DNA of 64,000 nucleotides from QQVM01 sp964544885 (GTDB lineage: Bacteria; Bacteroidota; Bacteroidia; AKYH767-A; 2013-40CM-41-45): assembly GCA_964544885.1 (NCBI GenBank), contig CAZJDX010000003.1:1-64000 (forward strand), given 5' to 3'. The notes below the pieces were generated by a model. The model was not told the DNA's origin. It worked only from the letters and a program-made list of their open reading frames with translations, and searched no databases. This document shows positions 44,772 through 53,829 of the stretch, in pieces. The translations under genes and the position numbers were made by a program. The first letter of the stretch is position 1. Every line of letters starts with the position of its first letter.

Positions 44772-47345
44772 ATGGCATCAGCCCAGGGCGCACGCAAAGG
44801 ACGCTCATATTTAGGTATTTCCAGCCAAATCACGGTCAACAACGTGATGATGAGCAGCCAAAGCATCGATTCCTGGCGTAACGCCATCAATGCCGCACGC
44901 TCTTCCATTAATCCGCGCAGAAGGCAACTGATTGACCTGTTTGAAATCATCAAAATTGACGGGCACTTAGAGTCGGTCATGGATAAACGCCGCTCGGCCA
45001 TTGCCAACAAGAAGGTTCACTGGGCGAGTAAGTCCGGGGAGGTAAACGAATTCATTGAAGACAACATCTTGCAAGCTCCGTGGTTTTATGATCTGAGAGG
45101 TCATGCCCAGGATGCTAAAAGTTTCGGCTTCTCGCTGATAGAATTGCAGCTGGGAAAGGATGGGCTTATTTCAGAAGTCGAGCTGCTGCCTCGTCAGAAC
45201 TGTTTCCCCGAATATGGATTCTATGCCTTTCATACCGGGACGGCCAATCCTGCACCCGGACTGGGTATCTATTATGAATCCGATGAACGTCATATAAATA
45301 CTTCTCTCTTTGTCGGTGGCAAAAAAACCTACGGCAAGCTTATGACCGTCGCACAATACATTATATACAAGCGGGGTGGGTTTGGCGACTGGGCACAGTT
45401 TGCGGAGATTTTCGGAATGCCATTTCGGGTGGGGGAGTACGATCCCTGGGATGATGAAACGCGGCGTAAGCTATACGAAGGTCTTGAGAAAATGGGGGGC
45501 GCCGGGTTTGCCGTCATTCCCAAAGGATCTGCACTAACGTTTCACGACACCAACTCTACCGGTAAGAGCGAGGTCTTTTCTCTCCTGGTAAAGGAATGCA
45601 ATGCGGAGATCTCCAAGGCCTACCTGGGAGGAACCATGACCACCGATGACGGTTCTTCCAGGAGCCAGAGCGAGGTTCACCAGGATGGTCAAAACGAGAT
45701 CTACTTAAGTGACATCATTGAGCAGGAATACCTGCTGAACTGGAAACTTAAACCAAAGCTGCTCGCATTGGGCTACCCGGTTGATGGTGGCAAGTTTACT
45801 TACCCGGAAACCAACAAGCTCCCGCTTGACAAGCTTATTGAGGTTGTTATGAAGCTGGCGAGCCTGGTGGACATTGATGAGGAATACATCTATAAGACCT
45901 TCGGCGTTGAGCGGCCGCGAGCCGGGTCCTTACCGGTGAGAATTAAATCTACTGTGGCAGAACCCGCGCAAGAGGTCGAAAAGGACGAACCCAAAGAAAA
46001 AAAAAAGACCGTTCGCCTGAAGGCCACAGTTGATGGCGACGCCTTACTGCAACTGGCCTTAACAGGCAACCAGCAGTACGATCTCATCTTTGAACGAATC
46101 GCCCGTGAGTTACACCAGGGTAAAATTGTCAAGGGCAACATTGATCCGGAACTTTTCTCCTGGACACGCAGCCAACTGATGCAAGCCCTCACTGAAGGGT
46201 ACGGAGCCGAACTGCATGAATACGATCCTGGAACACCGGACTGGAACATGCTGGTAAACTTAAACAAAAACGTTCACGTGTTCTCGGCATTTAAAACCCA
46301 TGATCAATTGCGAATTGCTACCGACCTGCTTACCGATGAGGCAGGAAGGGTAAGGTCCTTCGTGGATTTTCGCAATGACATCTTAAAATTGCACAAGGAA
46401 TACAACATCAATTACCTGCAGGCAGAACATACCACCGCAATTGCCAGTGCACAGATGGCTTCGCGTTGGGTTGAGATTGAACGCAACGCCGAGTTGCTAC
46501 CCATGCTCACCTTCCGTTCAACCGAGGGCGAAAACGTGTGTCCCATCTGCAGCAGCTGTAACGGTATAACCCTGCCGGTTAACCATCCGTTCTGGAACAG
46601 CCGATACCCACCGCTTCATTGGCACTGCAACTGTGACGTGGACCAGAGCGATGATGCCACAATGAGTGATGTTGAAGGAAGGACTTTTCCAAAACTTCAG
46701 CCCATGTTTGAAAACAACGTGGGAAAAAGTGGAGTGGTCTTCCCTGAAACGCATTCCTATTTTGAACACGGCAAAAAGCAGGTCGGCAACTTTTTGAAAC
46801 ACCATATAAGCGAGGCTGAGAAGCTGGAGCAATCCTGGAAGCAATATAACGATTACTCTTCTAAGCATTATTACAAAGAAGGGTTTGACAAAAAGACCGG
46901 CGGGTATATTGTTCGGCACAAGAAGCATAAGGGAGGAGAGTCGACAGACAACCTTATTACTTCACGCATTCTAATGAAGCGCGGCGATAAAATTGAATTA
47001 CTTCCAGTTAAAGTGGAACATGGTGTAAAGAGCCATGATGCGATAAGAAATGGTGTCGACTGGGAGTTTAAGAGATTGAAAAGCTCGACAAATCAGGCGA
47101 ACTCAATTAAAAAACATCTGCTAAGAGGAAGAGAGCAGTCGCCTAACATTCTAATTCGCCTTGAGCAGCAGCCCGATTTTGATTTAATCGCGTCGGGAAT
47201 TAAGAGTGTAATCACCAATGAAAAAAGGGAAGTGATCAAACAAATAGAAATCCTATACACAGGTCAAAGGTTTAAAACCATTGATGCCGACGAGGTACGT
47301 AAATTATCACGCTTTGAATTAGCGAAAAAATTAAAGAGCGAATAA
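44772..47345 (+). CDS. Portal - MuF - nuclease toxin triple fusion
   Basis: 857 residues, roughly three proteins in one. Residues 1-390 are a Mu gp29/DUF935 portal (VNNVMMSSQSIDSWRNAINAAR, IEQEYLLNWKLKPKLLALGYP). Residues 425-640 are a MuF/gp30 head-morphogenesis domain, with its zinc-like knuckle ENVCPICSSCNGI ... PPLHWHCNCDVDQ (590-625). Residues 690-850 resemble the BECR-fold RNase domain of CdiA toxins and phage PBECR proteins: HDAIRNGVDWEFKRLKSST (755-773) with W764, E765, K767, then IKKHLLRGREQSPNILIRL. So the portal likely carries a nuclease into the capsid and perhaps into the host. No immunity gene is recognised next to it. Confidence 0.8.
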   Translation: MASAQGARKGRSYLGISSQITVNNVMMSSQSIDSWRNAINAARSSINPRRRQLIDLFEIIKIDGHLESVMDKRRSAIANKKVHWASKSGEVNEFIEDNILQAPWFYDLRGHAQDAKSFGFSLIELQLGKDGLISEVELLPRQNCFPEYGFYAFHTGTANPAPGLGIYYESDERHINTSLFVGGKKTYGKLMTVAQYIIYKRGGFGDWAQFAEIFGMPFRVGEYDPWDDETRRKLYEGLEKMGGAGFAVIPKGSALTFHDTNSTGKSEVFSLLVKECNAEISKAYLGGTMTTDDGSSRSQSEVHQDGQNEIYLSDIIEQEYLLNWKLKPKLLALGYPVDGGKFTYPETNKLPLDKLIEVVMKLASLVDIDEEYIYKTFGVERPRAGSLPVRIKSTVAEPAQEVEKDEPKEKKKTVRLKATVDGDALLQLALTGNQQYDLIFERIARELHQGKIVKGNIDPELFSWTRSQLMQALTEGYGAELHEYDPGTPDWNMLVNLNKNVHVFSAFKTHDQLRIATDLLTDEAGRVRSFVDFRNDILKLHKEYNINYLQAEHTTAIASAQMASRWVEIERNAELLPMLTFRSTEGENVCPICSSCNGITLPVNHPFWNSRYPPLHWHCNCDVDQSDDATMSDVEGRTFPKLQPMFENNVGKSGVVFPETHSYFEHGKKQVGNFLKHHISEAEKLEQSWKQYNDYSSKHYYKEGFDKKTGGYIVRHKKHKGGESTDNLITSRILMKRGDKIELLPVKVEHGVKSHDAIRNGVDWEFKRLKSSTNQANSIKKHLLRGREQSPNILIRLEQQPDFDLIASGIKSVITNEKREVIKQIEILYTGQRFKTIDADEVRKLSRFELAKKLKSE

Positions 47346-47418
47346 TCTTACGACCATCCGCCCTTTGTCTGTGGCCTTCCGTAGATGACCAGTGCAAATA
47401 TACACAAAACAACACTCA

Positions 47419-47973
47419 ATGTCAAATCCACATCCATTTAATCGCTTGAAGGCTGACTGGAGGAGATTATTCAAAGAACTGCCCATCATCATTTCCAACC
47501 TGGCCATGAATGAATTTAAGGCCAACTTCCGCAGGCAGGGACTGCGCACCGATGGTCAATCCGTTGAGAGATGGGAGAAGCGGAAAGGGAAAAAAAGTAC
47601 ACGGCCGCTGCTTACCAAATCCGGACGCTTGAAACGCTCATTTAAGATTAGGCCCACCTTCGGCGTGGCTCGCGTAGTGAACAACGCCCCTTACGCTAAA
47701 GCACACAACGAGGGGTACAAGGGAACGGTGAGAGTGAGAAAGCATAAGCGAGGGGTGTTTGCTATTGCCCAGGAAGGAACAGGAATCTATTCCGTTAAAA
47801 CACGCAAAGAAAAGATGCGCGGCGTAAAACGGGCAACCGGCCAAACACGAATCGTAAAAGCCCATAGTCGTCAAGTGGACTTGCCAAAGAGGCCATTCAT
47901 GAAAACCACCCCTGCTCTGCAGAAAGACATGGAAAAAAAACTTGATCAGCAGCTTAAAAGAATATTCAAATGA
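47419..47973 (+). CDS. Virion morphogenesis protein, Mu gpG-like
   Basis: 184 residues from the ATG at 47419. The basic composition and the motif run (LTKSGRLKRSFKIRP, ARVVNNAPYAKAHNEGYKG, ending LPKRPFMKTTPALQKDMEKKLDQQLKRIF) match the gpG/phage_tail_S family: a head-tail or tail-completion protein. It follows the portal-MuF gene as in Mu, and its end overlaps the next gene by 4 bases. Confidence 0.8.
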   Translation: MSNPHPFNRLKADWRRLFKELPIIISNLAMNEFKANFRRQGLRTDGQSVERWEKRKGKKSTRPLLTKSGRLKRSFKIRPTFGVARVVNNAPYAKAHNEGYKGTVRVRKHKRGVFAIAQEGTGIYSVKTRKEKMRGVKRATGQTRIVKAHSRQVDLPKRPFMKTTPALQKDMEKKLDQQLKRIFK

Positions 47974-48494
47974 TTGTGAGCAGATTCTACCTGGACATTA
48001 GCACCAGGCTCCGAACCATTTTAGATGAGCAAGGCGCTCCTAAAATCAAGCACCTGGACCTGTGGAACCATCAGATTGAAGAAGATGAAGACAGTGAAGG
48101 GCTTGGATTCCCAACACCGGCTGTGTTTCTTGAACTGTTGCCTTCTCCTGCTATAACTCTTGGCAGGCGTAAACAACTCTGTGAGCAGGCATTTCTGCTT
48201 CATGTGGTCAGTGAAATCTTTGGCGAACACAGCAGCCGGGAAACAGTTGCAATTCGGCAACGAGCCCTGTCCCATCTTAGTCTGCTGGATGATATTTTTA
48301 AATCGCTTCAAAACTTCTCAGGGGAGTACTTCAACTCCATCAATCGCACAGACGCTCCATTGTTTGATCACCAACACTCCCAGGTATACTCCCACACACT
48401 TTCCTTCAAGACACTTATTACAGATGTGGCTGCAGCGAGAACCTTCCTGCATATAGAACCTGCGCTCATCGTTACACCTAAATCAACAAGCTGA
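47970..48494 (+). CDS. gp37-like tail terminator protein
   Basis: 174 residues. The N-terminus VSRFYLDISTRLRTILDEQGAPKIKHLDLWNHQ and the LPSPAITLGRRKQLCEQAFLLHVVSEI strand-rich part fit the Mu gp37/DUF1834 tail-terminator position. It is translationally coupled to gpG in front and to the small beta protein behind. Confidence 0.65.
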   Translation: MIVSRFYLDISTRLRTILDEQGAPKIKHLDLWNHQIEEDEDSEGLGFPTPAVFLELLPSPAITLGRRKQLCEQAFLLHVVSEIFGEHSSRETVAIRQRALSHLSLLDDIFKSLQNFSGEYFNSINRTDAPLFDHQHSQVYSHTLSFKTLITDVAAARTFLHIEPALIVTPKSTS

Positions 48495-48832
48495 TGTTCA
48501 TCGGAGAAACCCCGCAATTCACGTTTAAACTTGACGAGTCCTTCGGCATTGATCTAAATGACTGCTCGGAGATTGAAGTAAAATTGAGCAACAATGGAGT
48601 GCTGCGTAAAACCTTCCTGCTCACCGGCAGCGCACCCAATAATGTAAAGGTCGATCCGGGTGGCCTCTTCTGTTTTGTCAATCTGCAGCGCGCCGATTCT
48701 TTACAACTGCAAGGAGGCAGACTACAGCTTCAGTTGAGCCTGAAATTTCCAACTGAACTATATCCCAACTATCCGCTGGACGGATATTACGCCATTGCCC
48801 AATTAACAGAACCGGTATTAAAATCCATTTAA
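48494..48832 (+). CDS. Small beta-rich baseplate/fibre protein
   Basis: 112 residues. GETPQFTFKLDESFGIDLNDCSEIEVKLSNNG resembles the N-terminal immunoglobulin-like domain of BppU baseplate proteins of lactococcal phages. It overlaps the previous gene by one base. Probably links a receptor-binding fibre to the particle; the match is weak. Confidence 0.45.
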   Translation: MFIGETPQFTFKLDESFGIDLNDCSEIEVKLSNNGVLRKTFLLTGSAPNNVKVDPGGLFCFVNLQRADSLQLQGGRLQLQLSLKFPTELYPNYPLDGYYAIAQLTEPVLKSI

Positions 48833-48833
48833 C

Positions 48834-50066
48834 ATGATATCTAAAGTAATCTTTGAAATTGCTCCCAGGCAAATAACCCGCTTGGAGGTAGCCTTACCAG
48901 GAACTCCGGGAACACCAGGATCGCGATGGCTCAGTGGAAGTGGCAATCCTTCCGGAGCCAGTGGTACGATCGGCGACTGGTATATCAACAACACCACAAA
49001 AGATTTCTTTGAAAAAACCGCCGCCTCAACCTGGACCCTGAGAGGAACCATGGGAAATTCAGTTGTAGATTGGTCAGAGATTGAAAACATTCCGCTCACC
49101 TTCGCACCTGATGCACACACACATGATGTTTCCCAGGTAAGCAATCTTCTTGACGGCGACGATAAAATACTGCCGGCCTTACTGCCGGCCATTGCCATCA
49201 CCGACACCTTCACGGTTGCCTCCGAAGGTGCCATGCTCGCTTTAGATGCAGAGAAAGGTGATGTGGCTGTCAGGTCCGACTTAAATAAGAGTTTCATCTT
49301 AAAGGATGAACCGGCCTCCCTGCTATCTAACTGGGCCGAGCTTCTTACTCCAGTCAACGCCGTGCTGTCGGTGAATGGTCAAACCGGTGCTGTGTCTTTA
49401 CTGACCACTCACATAGCGGAAGGTTCCAACCAATACTTCACTCAAGCCAGGGTGCTGGCCACTTTCCTCACTGGACTCAGCGCCGCTGTCAGTACACCTA
49501 TTACAGCCGCCGACACTGTACTTGCCGCCCTGGCTAAGCTTCAAAGCCAAATCAATACATGCAACGCCGCCATCTCTGCCATAGAAACTCCAGAGCACCT
49601 GCCATCGAGTTTATTATTTTCTCTCCGCGACGAAATATCAACCGACAGCACCTCAGAAACCAACCTGATCACTCTGACACTGCCAGCTGAAACCATGCGC
49701 GCCGGCGATTCACTTGAAATGGACCTCTTGTGCAACTTCCCGTCCGGGACCGGTGGCGGTCGCAAGCTCTTAGTACGTCTCAGTGACGACGCCTCCCATA
49801 CGACCGGTCAGATCTATTTAGATTGTGAAATAAGCAATACGGACCCTTCATCGGCATGCTGGTCGCTAAAAATTACCTTTCACGCCTCCGACTCGCAACT
49901 TGGAACAAACTCACATGGCAGTAATGGAACCGCCGACAAGGAATTGACTACCTCCAACTACTCAATTAGCGCACCCATGCACTTACACATCAATGCACTG
50001 GTTGACAATAATCCGGATGTGGTGAGACTGATGGCGGCCGATGTGAAACTAAACCGCTTTGAATAA
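48834..50066 (+). CDS. Fibre-like structural protein
   Basis: 410 residues, last gene of the rightward operon. A short collagen-like start (GTPGTPGS), a WSEIENIPLTFAPDAHTHDVSQVSNLLDG segment and the fibre motif VNGQTGAVSLLTTHIAEGSNQYFTQARVLATFLTGLSAAVSTPITAADTVLAALAKLQSQI are typical of phage tail-fibre or neck-fibre proteins. The last 150 residues look like a receptor-binding beta domain. This is a second fibre candidate besides the one at the left end, and it lies in the head operon. Confidence 0.6.
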   Translation: MISKVIFEIAPRQITRLEVALPGTPGTPGSRWLSGSGNPSGASGTIGDWYINNTTKDFFEKTAASTWTLRGTMGNSVVDWSEIENIPLTFAPDAHTHDVSQVSNLLDGDDKILPALLPAIAITDTFTVASEGAMLALDAEKGDVAVRSDLNKSFILKDEPASLLSNWAELLTPVNAVLSVNGQTGAVSLLTTHIAEGSNQYFTQARVLATFLTGLSAAVSTPITAADTVLAALAKLQSQINTCNAAISAIETPEHLPSSLLFSLRDEISTDSTSETNLITLTLPAETMRAGDSLEMDLLCNFPSGTGGGRKLLVRLSDDASHTTGQIYLDCEISNTDPSSACWSLKITFHASDSQLGTNSHGSNGTADKELTTSNYSISAPMHLHINALVDNNPDVVRLMAADVKLNRFE

Positions 50067-50078
50067 ATAGCCGGTACT

Positions 50079-50264
50079 TCAGACCATTCGCTTGATGATC
50101 TTCTCCACGGTTGTTTCGGAGATGAAAAATTCTTTGCTGAGCTGAAAGATGATCCAGGAATGGTTATGCTTTTGCCGCCCCTGATCGTGAAGCTTACTGT
50201 ACCGCTGGTATTTTCTTACCAGGTCCGCGTTTCGCTGTTCAATTTTTTCTTTACTGCGGGCCAT
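50079..50264 (-). CDS. Small helix-turn-helix regulator
   Basis: 61 residues from the ATG at 50264 (MARSKEKIEQRN). The HTH is WIIFQLSKEFFISETTVEKIIKRMV at the end. It is the last gene of the leftward early operon, overlapping the gene upstream by 14 bases. By position it could be the middle/late activator equivalent to Mu Mor or C, though it is much shorter than those. Confidence 0.5.
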   Translation of the reverse strand: MARSKEKIEQRNADLVRKYQRYSKLHDQGRQKHNHSWIIFQLSKEFFISETTVEKIIKRMV

Positions 50265-50877
50265 TAGAAGGAATAAAGTCAATGATTTCGCCGAGCGAAT
50301 TTTTCCTCGCCACCAATCCCTTTGAATGAAGGTGCCGGAAATATTGGCTTAGTTGCGGGCCGGACAGCTTGGATGCAAACTTAGCATTCCAGGTATTGGG
50401 CAGTCCGCTTTTTTCATTTGTCCCGAAAGCCTCAGCGCAAAGCTGATTAAAAAATTTAGTGTAATTACCGATGCTGTAATGGTTTTTAAACAATACACTC
50501 TCGCTGGTGAAGTACGTTGTAAGCAGCTTCTCGGTTACATCTACCGCCTTGATCATCCCAGAGTCTGCCCTTGAAACGCGGTAAGATAATCCCACATGGC
50601 TTTTATAATACCTGCAGAACATGGCAATTTTATCCTGAGTGCTGGTCAAGGTAGTCCGCTTCGGTGTAATCGCTTCCACAATGACACCGGCAGCGCTCAT
50701 GCTCTGCTTCAGTGAAGATTCAAGGTAATGTATGTCAGCGAACAGGGCTTTAACCTGAGTTTCGGTCAGCGGCTGCTGAAGCTTAAACAGGATGCTGATT
50801 AACACACCATCGTGGTAGGTGAACACCACAGAGCCTGATACTTTAGGACTGCTGAGTTTATATTCACTGATGATCAC
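50251..50877 (-). CDS. Early protein of unknown function
   Basis: 208 residues, GTG start overlapping the previous TGA (GTGA). The N-terminal 60 residues form a small beta unit (SGSVVFTYHDGVLISILFKLQQPL) and the remainder is helical with a final winged-helix-like part (LSQYFRHLHSKGLVARKNSLGEIIDFIP). Possibly DNA-binding. No family recognised. Confidence 0.5.
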   Translation of the reverse strand: MIISEYKLSSPKVSGSVVFTYHDGVLISILFKLQQPLTETQVKALFADIHYLESSLKQSMSAAGVIVEAITPKRTTLTSTQDKIAMFCRYYKSHVGLSYRVSRADSGMIKAVDVTEKLLTTYFTSESVLFKNHYSIGNYTKFFNQLCAEAFGTNEKSGLPNTWNAKFASKLSGPQLSQYFRHLHSKGLVARKNSLGEIIDFIPSNGPQ

Positions 50878-51191
50878 GGCAATTGTGGTTGTATTTGGTT
50901 GAGCACATCAAATTGAAGCGCCGTTAATTCAACACACTCCTCCGGTATTTTAATGTTGCTTAGCAACTCATCCAAAGCGTAGGCTTCTGCAATGCTTAGC
51001 TTCAACTTTGAAATACCCATCTGACCCATGGGCCTTCGTGACAGCCTGCTTTGTAAGGAAGATAAACAGGCTAATACCAACCGGAAACGCTTGTTGATCC
51101 TTGCAAGCGTTTCTGTCTCGCAAGGAAAGTCGGAAAGAAACCAAAAGAGTAGCAGAGATTGATTGCGGCTGAGTGTAAGCTTAATTTTCAT
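50874..51191 (-). CDS. Small early protein of unknown function
   Basis: 105 residues, basic N-terminus and helical body (LLFWFLSDFPCETETLARINKRFRLVLACLSSLQSRL). It overlaps genes on both sides by 4 bases. No recognisable domain. Confidence 0.45.
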   Translation of the reverse strand: MKIKLTLSRNQSLLLFWFLSDFPCETETLARINKRFRLVLACLSSLQSRLSRRPMGQMGISKLKLSIAEAYALDELLSNIKIPEECVELTALQFDVLNQIQPQLP

Positions 51192-51607
51192 TTCAACACG
51201 CTTTTAGCAAGGTTTTCAAATTGAGTAACCAGCTGCGGAAGCTCCTTCGCCGTGTAGGTGTTCAGGTTCTTGTGCAGGTAACCGTATTTCAACAGCCAGC
51301 CGTTGAGCCGGCGGTAATCCACTTTACCATCAGGGGTAGTCCAGCCAATTTCATGGCAAATACTCATGATCTTCCTCCGCATGCGAACTAGTCCCTGGTC
51401 GCTCTCATCGGCTATATTCTGCAGGTGAACAATCAGCTTATGGCATTCAGCGATCGTAAGATCAGCGCTGGAGCTTACCCTTCCCTGGCTAACCTGCTCA
51501 ACAAGGTCCTTCTTGTGATCCGGATCAATAGACAATATACCGATCAGCTTATGAAGCCGCGCATTTTGCTCCGGAGTACGCTGTGAATATGATGTGACAG
51601 TTTGCAT
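51188..51607 (-). CDS. Early protein, possible gp16/GemA-like
   Basis: 139 residues from the ATG at 51607. RTPEQNARLHKLIGILSIDPDHKKDLVEQVSQGRVSSSADLTIAECHKLIVHL resembles the DUF1018/GemA early regulators of Mu-like phages, which begin with a helix pair and a Thr-rich turn. The later RRKIMSICHEIGWTTPDGKVDYRRLNGWLLKYG is a winged or helical region. A tentative match by motif and location. Confidence 0.45.
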   Translation of the reverse strand: MQTVTSYSQRTPEQNARLHKLIGILSIDPDHKKDLVEQVSQGRVSSSADLTIAECHKLIVHLQNIADESDQGLVRMRRKIMSICHEIGWTTPDGKVDYRRLNGWLLKYGYLHKNLNTYTAKELPQLVTQFENLAKSVLK

Positions 51608-51628
51608 TGGATTTTGTGTTATCAAAGT

Positions 51629-51838
51629 TCAACATTCATTGATCGTTACAACCATTCTGCACTCATGTCGCTTCCCTTCAAAAGTAGCTTTGAGAGATAT
51701 CTTGAATTGATCTCCTCCCATATTTGCCAGTCTTTCAGAAATTTTCAAGACTGTAAACTTCCCAATCACTTCAAGTGATTGCTCGCTCAGTACCTCGAAT
51801 GCGATTTTCGCCTTTTGTGCTTCTGTTAATTTTTTCAT
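51629..51838 (-). CDS. Small early protein
   Basis: 69 residues: a helical first half (KKLTEAQKAKIAFEVLSEQSLEVIGKF) and a beta second half (FKISLKATFEGKRHECRMVVTINEC). In line with the early operon. No family recognised. Confidence 0.45.
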   Translation of the reverse strand: MKKLTEAQKAKIAFEVLSEQSLEVIGKFTVLKISERLANMGGDQFKISLKATFEGKRHECRMVVTINEC

Positions 51839-51890
51839 GCTGCGTCTTTAATTTTCAATGTAAAGTGATGGCCGCCCAATGTCCCGGTGG

Positions 51891-52121
51891 CTACACATCT
51901 TTGTCACCGTTTTTAATACTCATGAGTAAATCACCGAATTCATTCTCCTTTTGAAACATGTGATCGGCTTCCTCTCTCACAATCGTGAGGCTTTCAACAC
52001 CCCTGACATTTACCAGGGTCTCTAAGTAGGTTTTGCGAATAGAGTTAAACTGCATTTCAGCAATACCTAATGCCCTTTGAAGAAGGGCAATCTCTGCATG
52101 GGTTAATTTTAAGGTTCTCAT
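51891..52121 (-). CDS. Small early helical protein
   Basis: 76 residues, mostly helical (LKLTHAEIALLQRALGIAEMQFNSIRKTYLETL). It overlaps the DUF3164 stop by 4 bases, showing coupling. No family recognised. Confidence 0.5.
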   Translation of the reverse strand: MRTLKLTHAEIALLQRALGIAEMQFNSIRKTYLETLVNVRGVESLTIVREEADHMFQKENEFGDLLMSIKNGDKDV

Positions 52122-52750
52122 ATCGAGGAGAAGTTTAAATCCACCACCTTGTAGCCTCCATCTTCCATGCGTTCACTCACGCGGTAATATATCTTGGAAT
52201 CCGGCCTGCGAATACTTTGCTCCAGCAGATCCAGCGCTTCCTGAAATAAGGCGGCCTTGATCTTGGTTCGATGCTTGAGCAGGCCCAGCACCTTCTTCGC
52301 GTCAAGGCCTCCTCTTTGTTTGGAAAATGCATCGTTGATCAGGGAGCGGAAATAATCCTGTTTGTCGCTCAACTCAGCATCCAAAAACTCATTCAGCTTA
52401 CTTTGGCAGGCAATAATCAGGGCGTCCTCAAAAACAATGTTCTCGTTTATGTTCACTTCAACCTTTATACTGCGATCAAAATTGAAAAAGGTAAAGTTGC
52501 CCTTTCCCGGCTTTTTGATCTTGTGCTTATCCATCGTGCGCTGATATACTTCCTCGCTCAGCTCCCGAAACATCACTTTTAACTCCTGTAACTGATCATT
52601 AAGATTGATGGCGCTGGCCCAGATCCTTCCTGCTGCCTTTTCCTGGAATTTCTCCAGTGAATCAATCCGGGTTACCGGTATCTGCTGTCCTTTCTCATCT
52701 GTCCACAGCTTCTCGGACACTTTCTGAATTGTTGCTACGCTCTTTCTCAT
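52118..52750 (-). CDS. DUF3164 early protein
   Basis: 210 residues. DUF3164 proteins are a hallmark of transposable phages' early operons (Mu gp9-type region) with unknown role. The family pattern is seen as LWTDEKGQQIPVTRIDSLEK, then the beta patch GNFTFFNFDRSIKVEVNINENIVFEDALIIACQSKLNEFLD, and KVLGLLKHRTK with IYYRVSERMEDGGYKVVDLNFS at the end. Confidence 0.8.
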   Translation of the reverse strand: MRKSVATIQKVSEKLWTDEKGQQIPVTRIDSLEKFQEKAAGRIWASAINLNDQLQELKVMFRELSEEVYQRTMDKHKIKKPGKGNFTFFNFDRSIKVEVNINENIVFEDALIIACQSKLNEFLDAELSDKQDYFRSLINDAFSKQRGGLDAKKVLGLLKHRTKIKAALFQEALDLLEQSIRRPDSKIYYRVSERMEDGGYKVVDLNFSSI

Positions 52751-52765
52751 AGGTTAAGTTTTTTT

Positions 52766-53401
52766 TTAAACGGTTTCGAATAATTCTTGTGGTATATGTG
52801 ATTTGAAGACGGGCATGCGCCCGGAGGCTTTGAAACGCGACACGCAATGAGCCACACCAGAAATGATCTGAATCTTGGCATCCACCTCATGAGCCCATTT
52901 CTGTGGCAGCAGCATTTTGCCGCTGTTGGTCGTCTGGCTAACCAGGTGCCAGCCTTTCCGGTTCTTGAAGACCTCGTTCTTCAGGTGAGTAAAGTCCTTA
53001 AAGGTCATGTTACAGATCTGGACACTGTCAATGATGATAAATCGTGGGTGAATGCGGCGTACCAGTAGTTCAATGTCTTGAACCGTTCTAACCGGTGCAA
53101 AGCGTACCTTATCACTTTTCACGTCATTCATGTCTAGCCTTTCCTTCAGAGTAAGGCTTATCAGCTCCTCTGAGGATACATACAGCACCTTTCCATAGTG
53201 TGAGAGGCGTTCGGCCAGCTGCACACAGAAAGGGCTCTTACCGTTGTTTGCCTTCCCGTAAATGAGTGAAGAGAAATTAGGCGATGGCTTGCCCAGTAAT
53301 GCCTCCCGTCTCTCGCCAAGCTCCAGGCGCTTAAACTCGCGCTCCCGGATCTGGTGAGGTGAGAAGGTTCTGATTCTTCTGATTTTTTTAGACTGCTCCA
53401 T
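52766..53401 (-). CDS. RecA/DnaB-like P-loop ATPase
   Basis: 211 residues. Walker A is YGKANNGKS (48-56) and Walker B is FIIIDSVQI (121-129), in a RecA-like core with a strand-helix pattern GKVLYVSSEELISLTLKERL. It resembles the ATPase cores of RadA/DnaB proteins, but lacks the helicase N-terminus. Mu itself has no such gene. It may aid replication or recombination in place of host factors. Its gene overlaps the upstream one by 14 bases. Confidence 0.65.
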   Translation of the reverse strand: MEQSKKIRRIRTFSPHQIREREFKRLELGERREALLGKPSPNFSSLIYGKANNGKSPFCVQLAERLSHYGKVLYVSSEELISLTLKERLDMNDVKSDKVRFAPVRTVQDIELLVRRIHPRFIIIDSVQICNMTFKDFTHLKNEVFKNRKGWHLVSQTTNSGKMLLPQKWAHEVDAKIQIISGVAHCVSRFKASGRMPVFKSHIPQELFETV

Positions 53402-53828
53402 GGCTGTTGCTTTTTAAATGGTTCTTAACGACTCTATCTTCTGTGCCTGGCTGCGACTCTTCTTGCTGCGCAAGTAGGTTGCGCAGCGCTTGAATTGTAA
53501 CGGTCCTTGAATACAGGTGCTGCAGGTTCACAACCCCGTGTGTTTTAATAAAACACGCACGGGCGTTCCTTCGCACCAGGTGAGAGGTAACCATGGTGGC
53601 ATCACTGTAATTGAACTTCTCCAGCAGTGCTTGGCTACGCTGAGCCCACTGAAGCGACCACCACTTCCAAAATTGCGGCATTGACTGCAGTGCAGCGATC
53701 AGATCAACATCGCCTGTATGCCTTTGCTCCAGGTAAGCCATGCCTGTTTCAAACAGGTCGTTCTCATATTCCGCCTCTGTCATATCCATCAGGCGGCAAC
53801 ACAGCATTTTAATCCGGTTTGTGTCCAT
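53388..53828 (-). CDS. Early helical protein of unknown function
   Basis: 146 residues, with a Trp-rich part (MPQFWKWWSLQWAQRSQALLEKF). One base separates it from the MuB stop; it overlaps the RecA-like gene by 14 bases. No family recognised. Confidence 0.5.
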   Translation of the reverse strand: MDTNRIKMLCCRLMDMTEAEYENDLFETGMAYLEQRHTGDVDLIAALQSMPQFWKWWSLQWAQRSQALLEKFNYSDATMVTSHLVRRNARACFIKTHGVVNLQHLYSRTVTIQALRNLLAQQEESQPGTEDRVVKNHLKSNSHGAV

Positions 53829-53829
53829 A

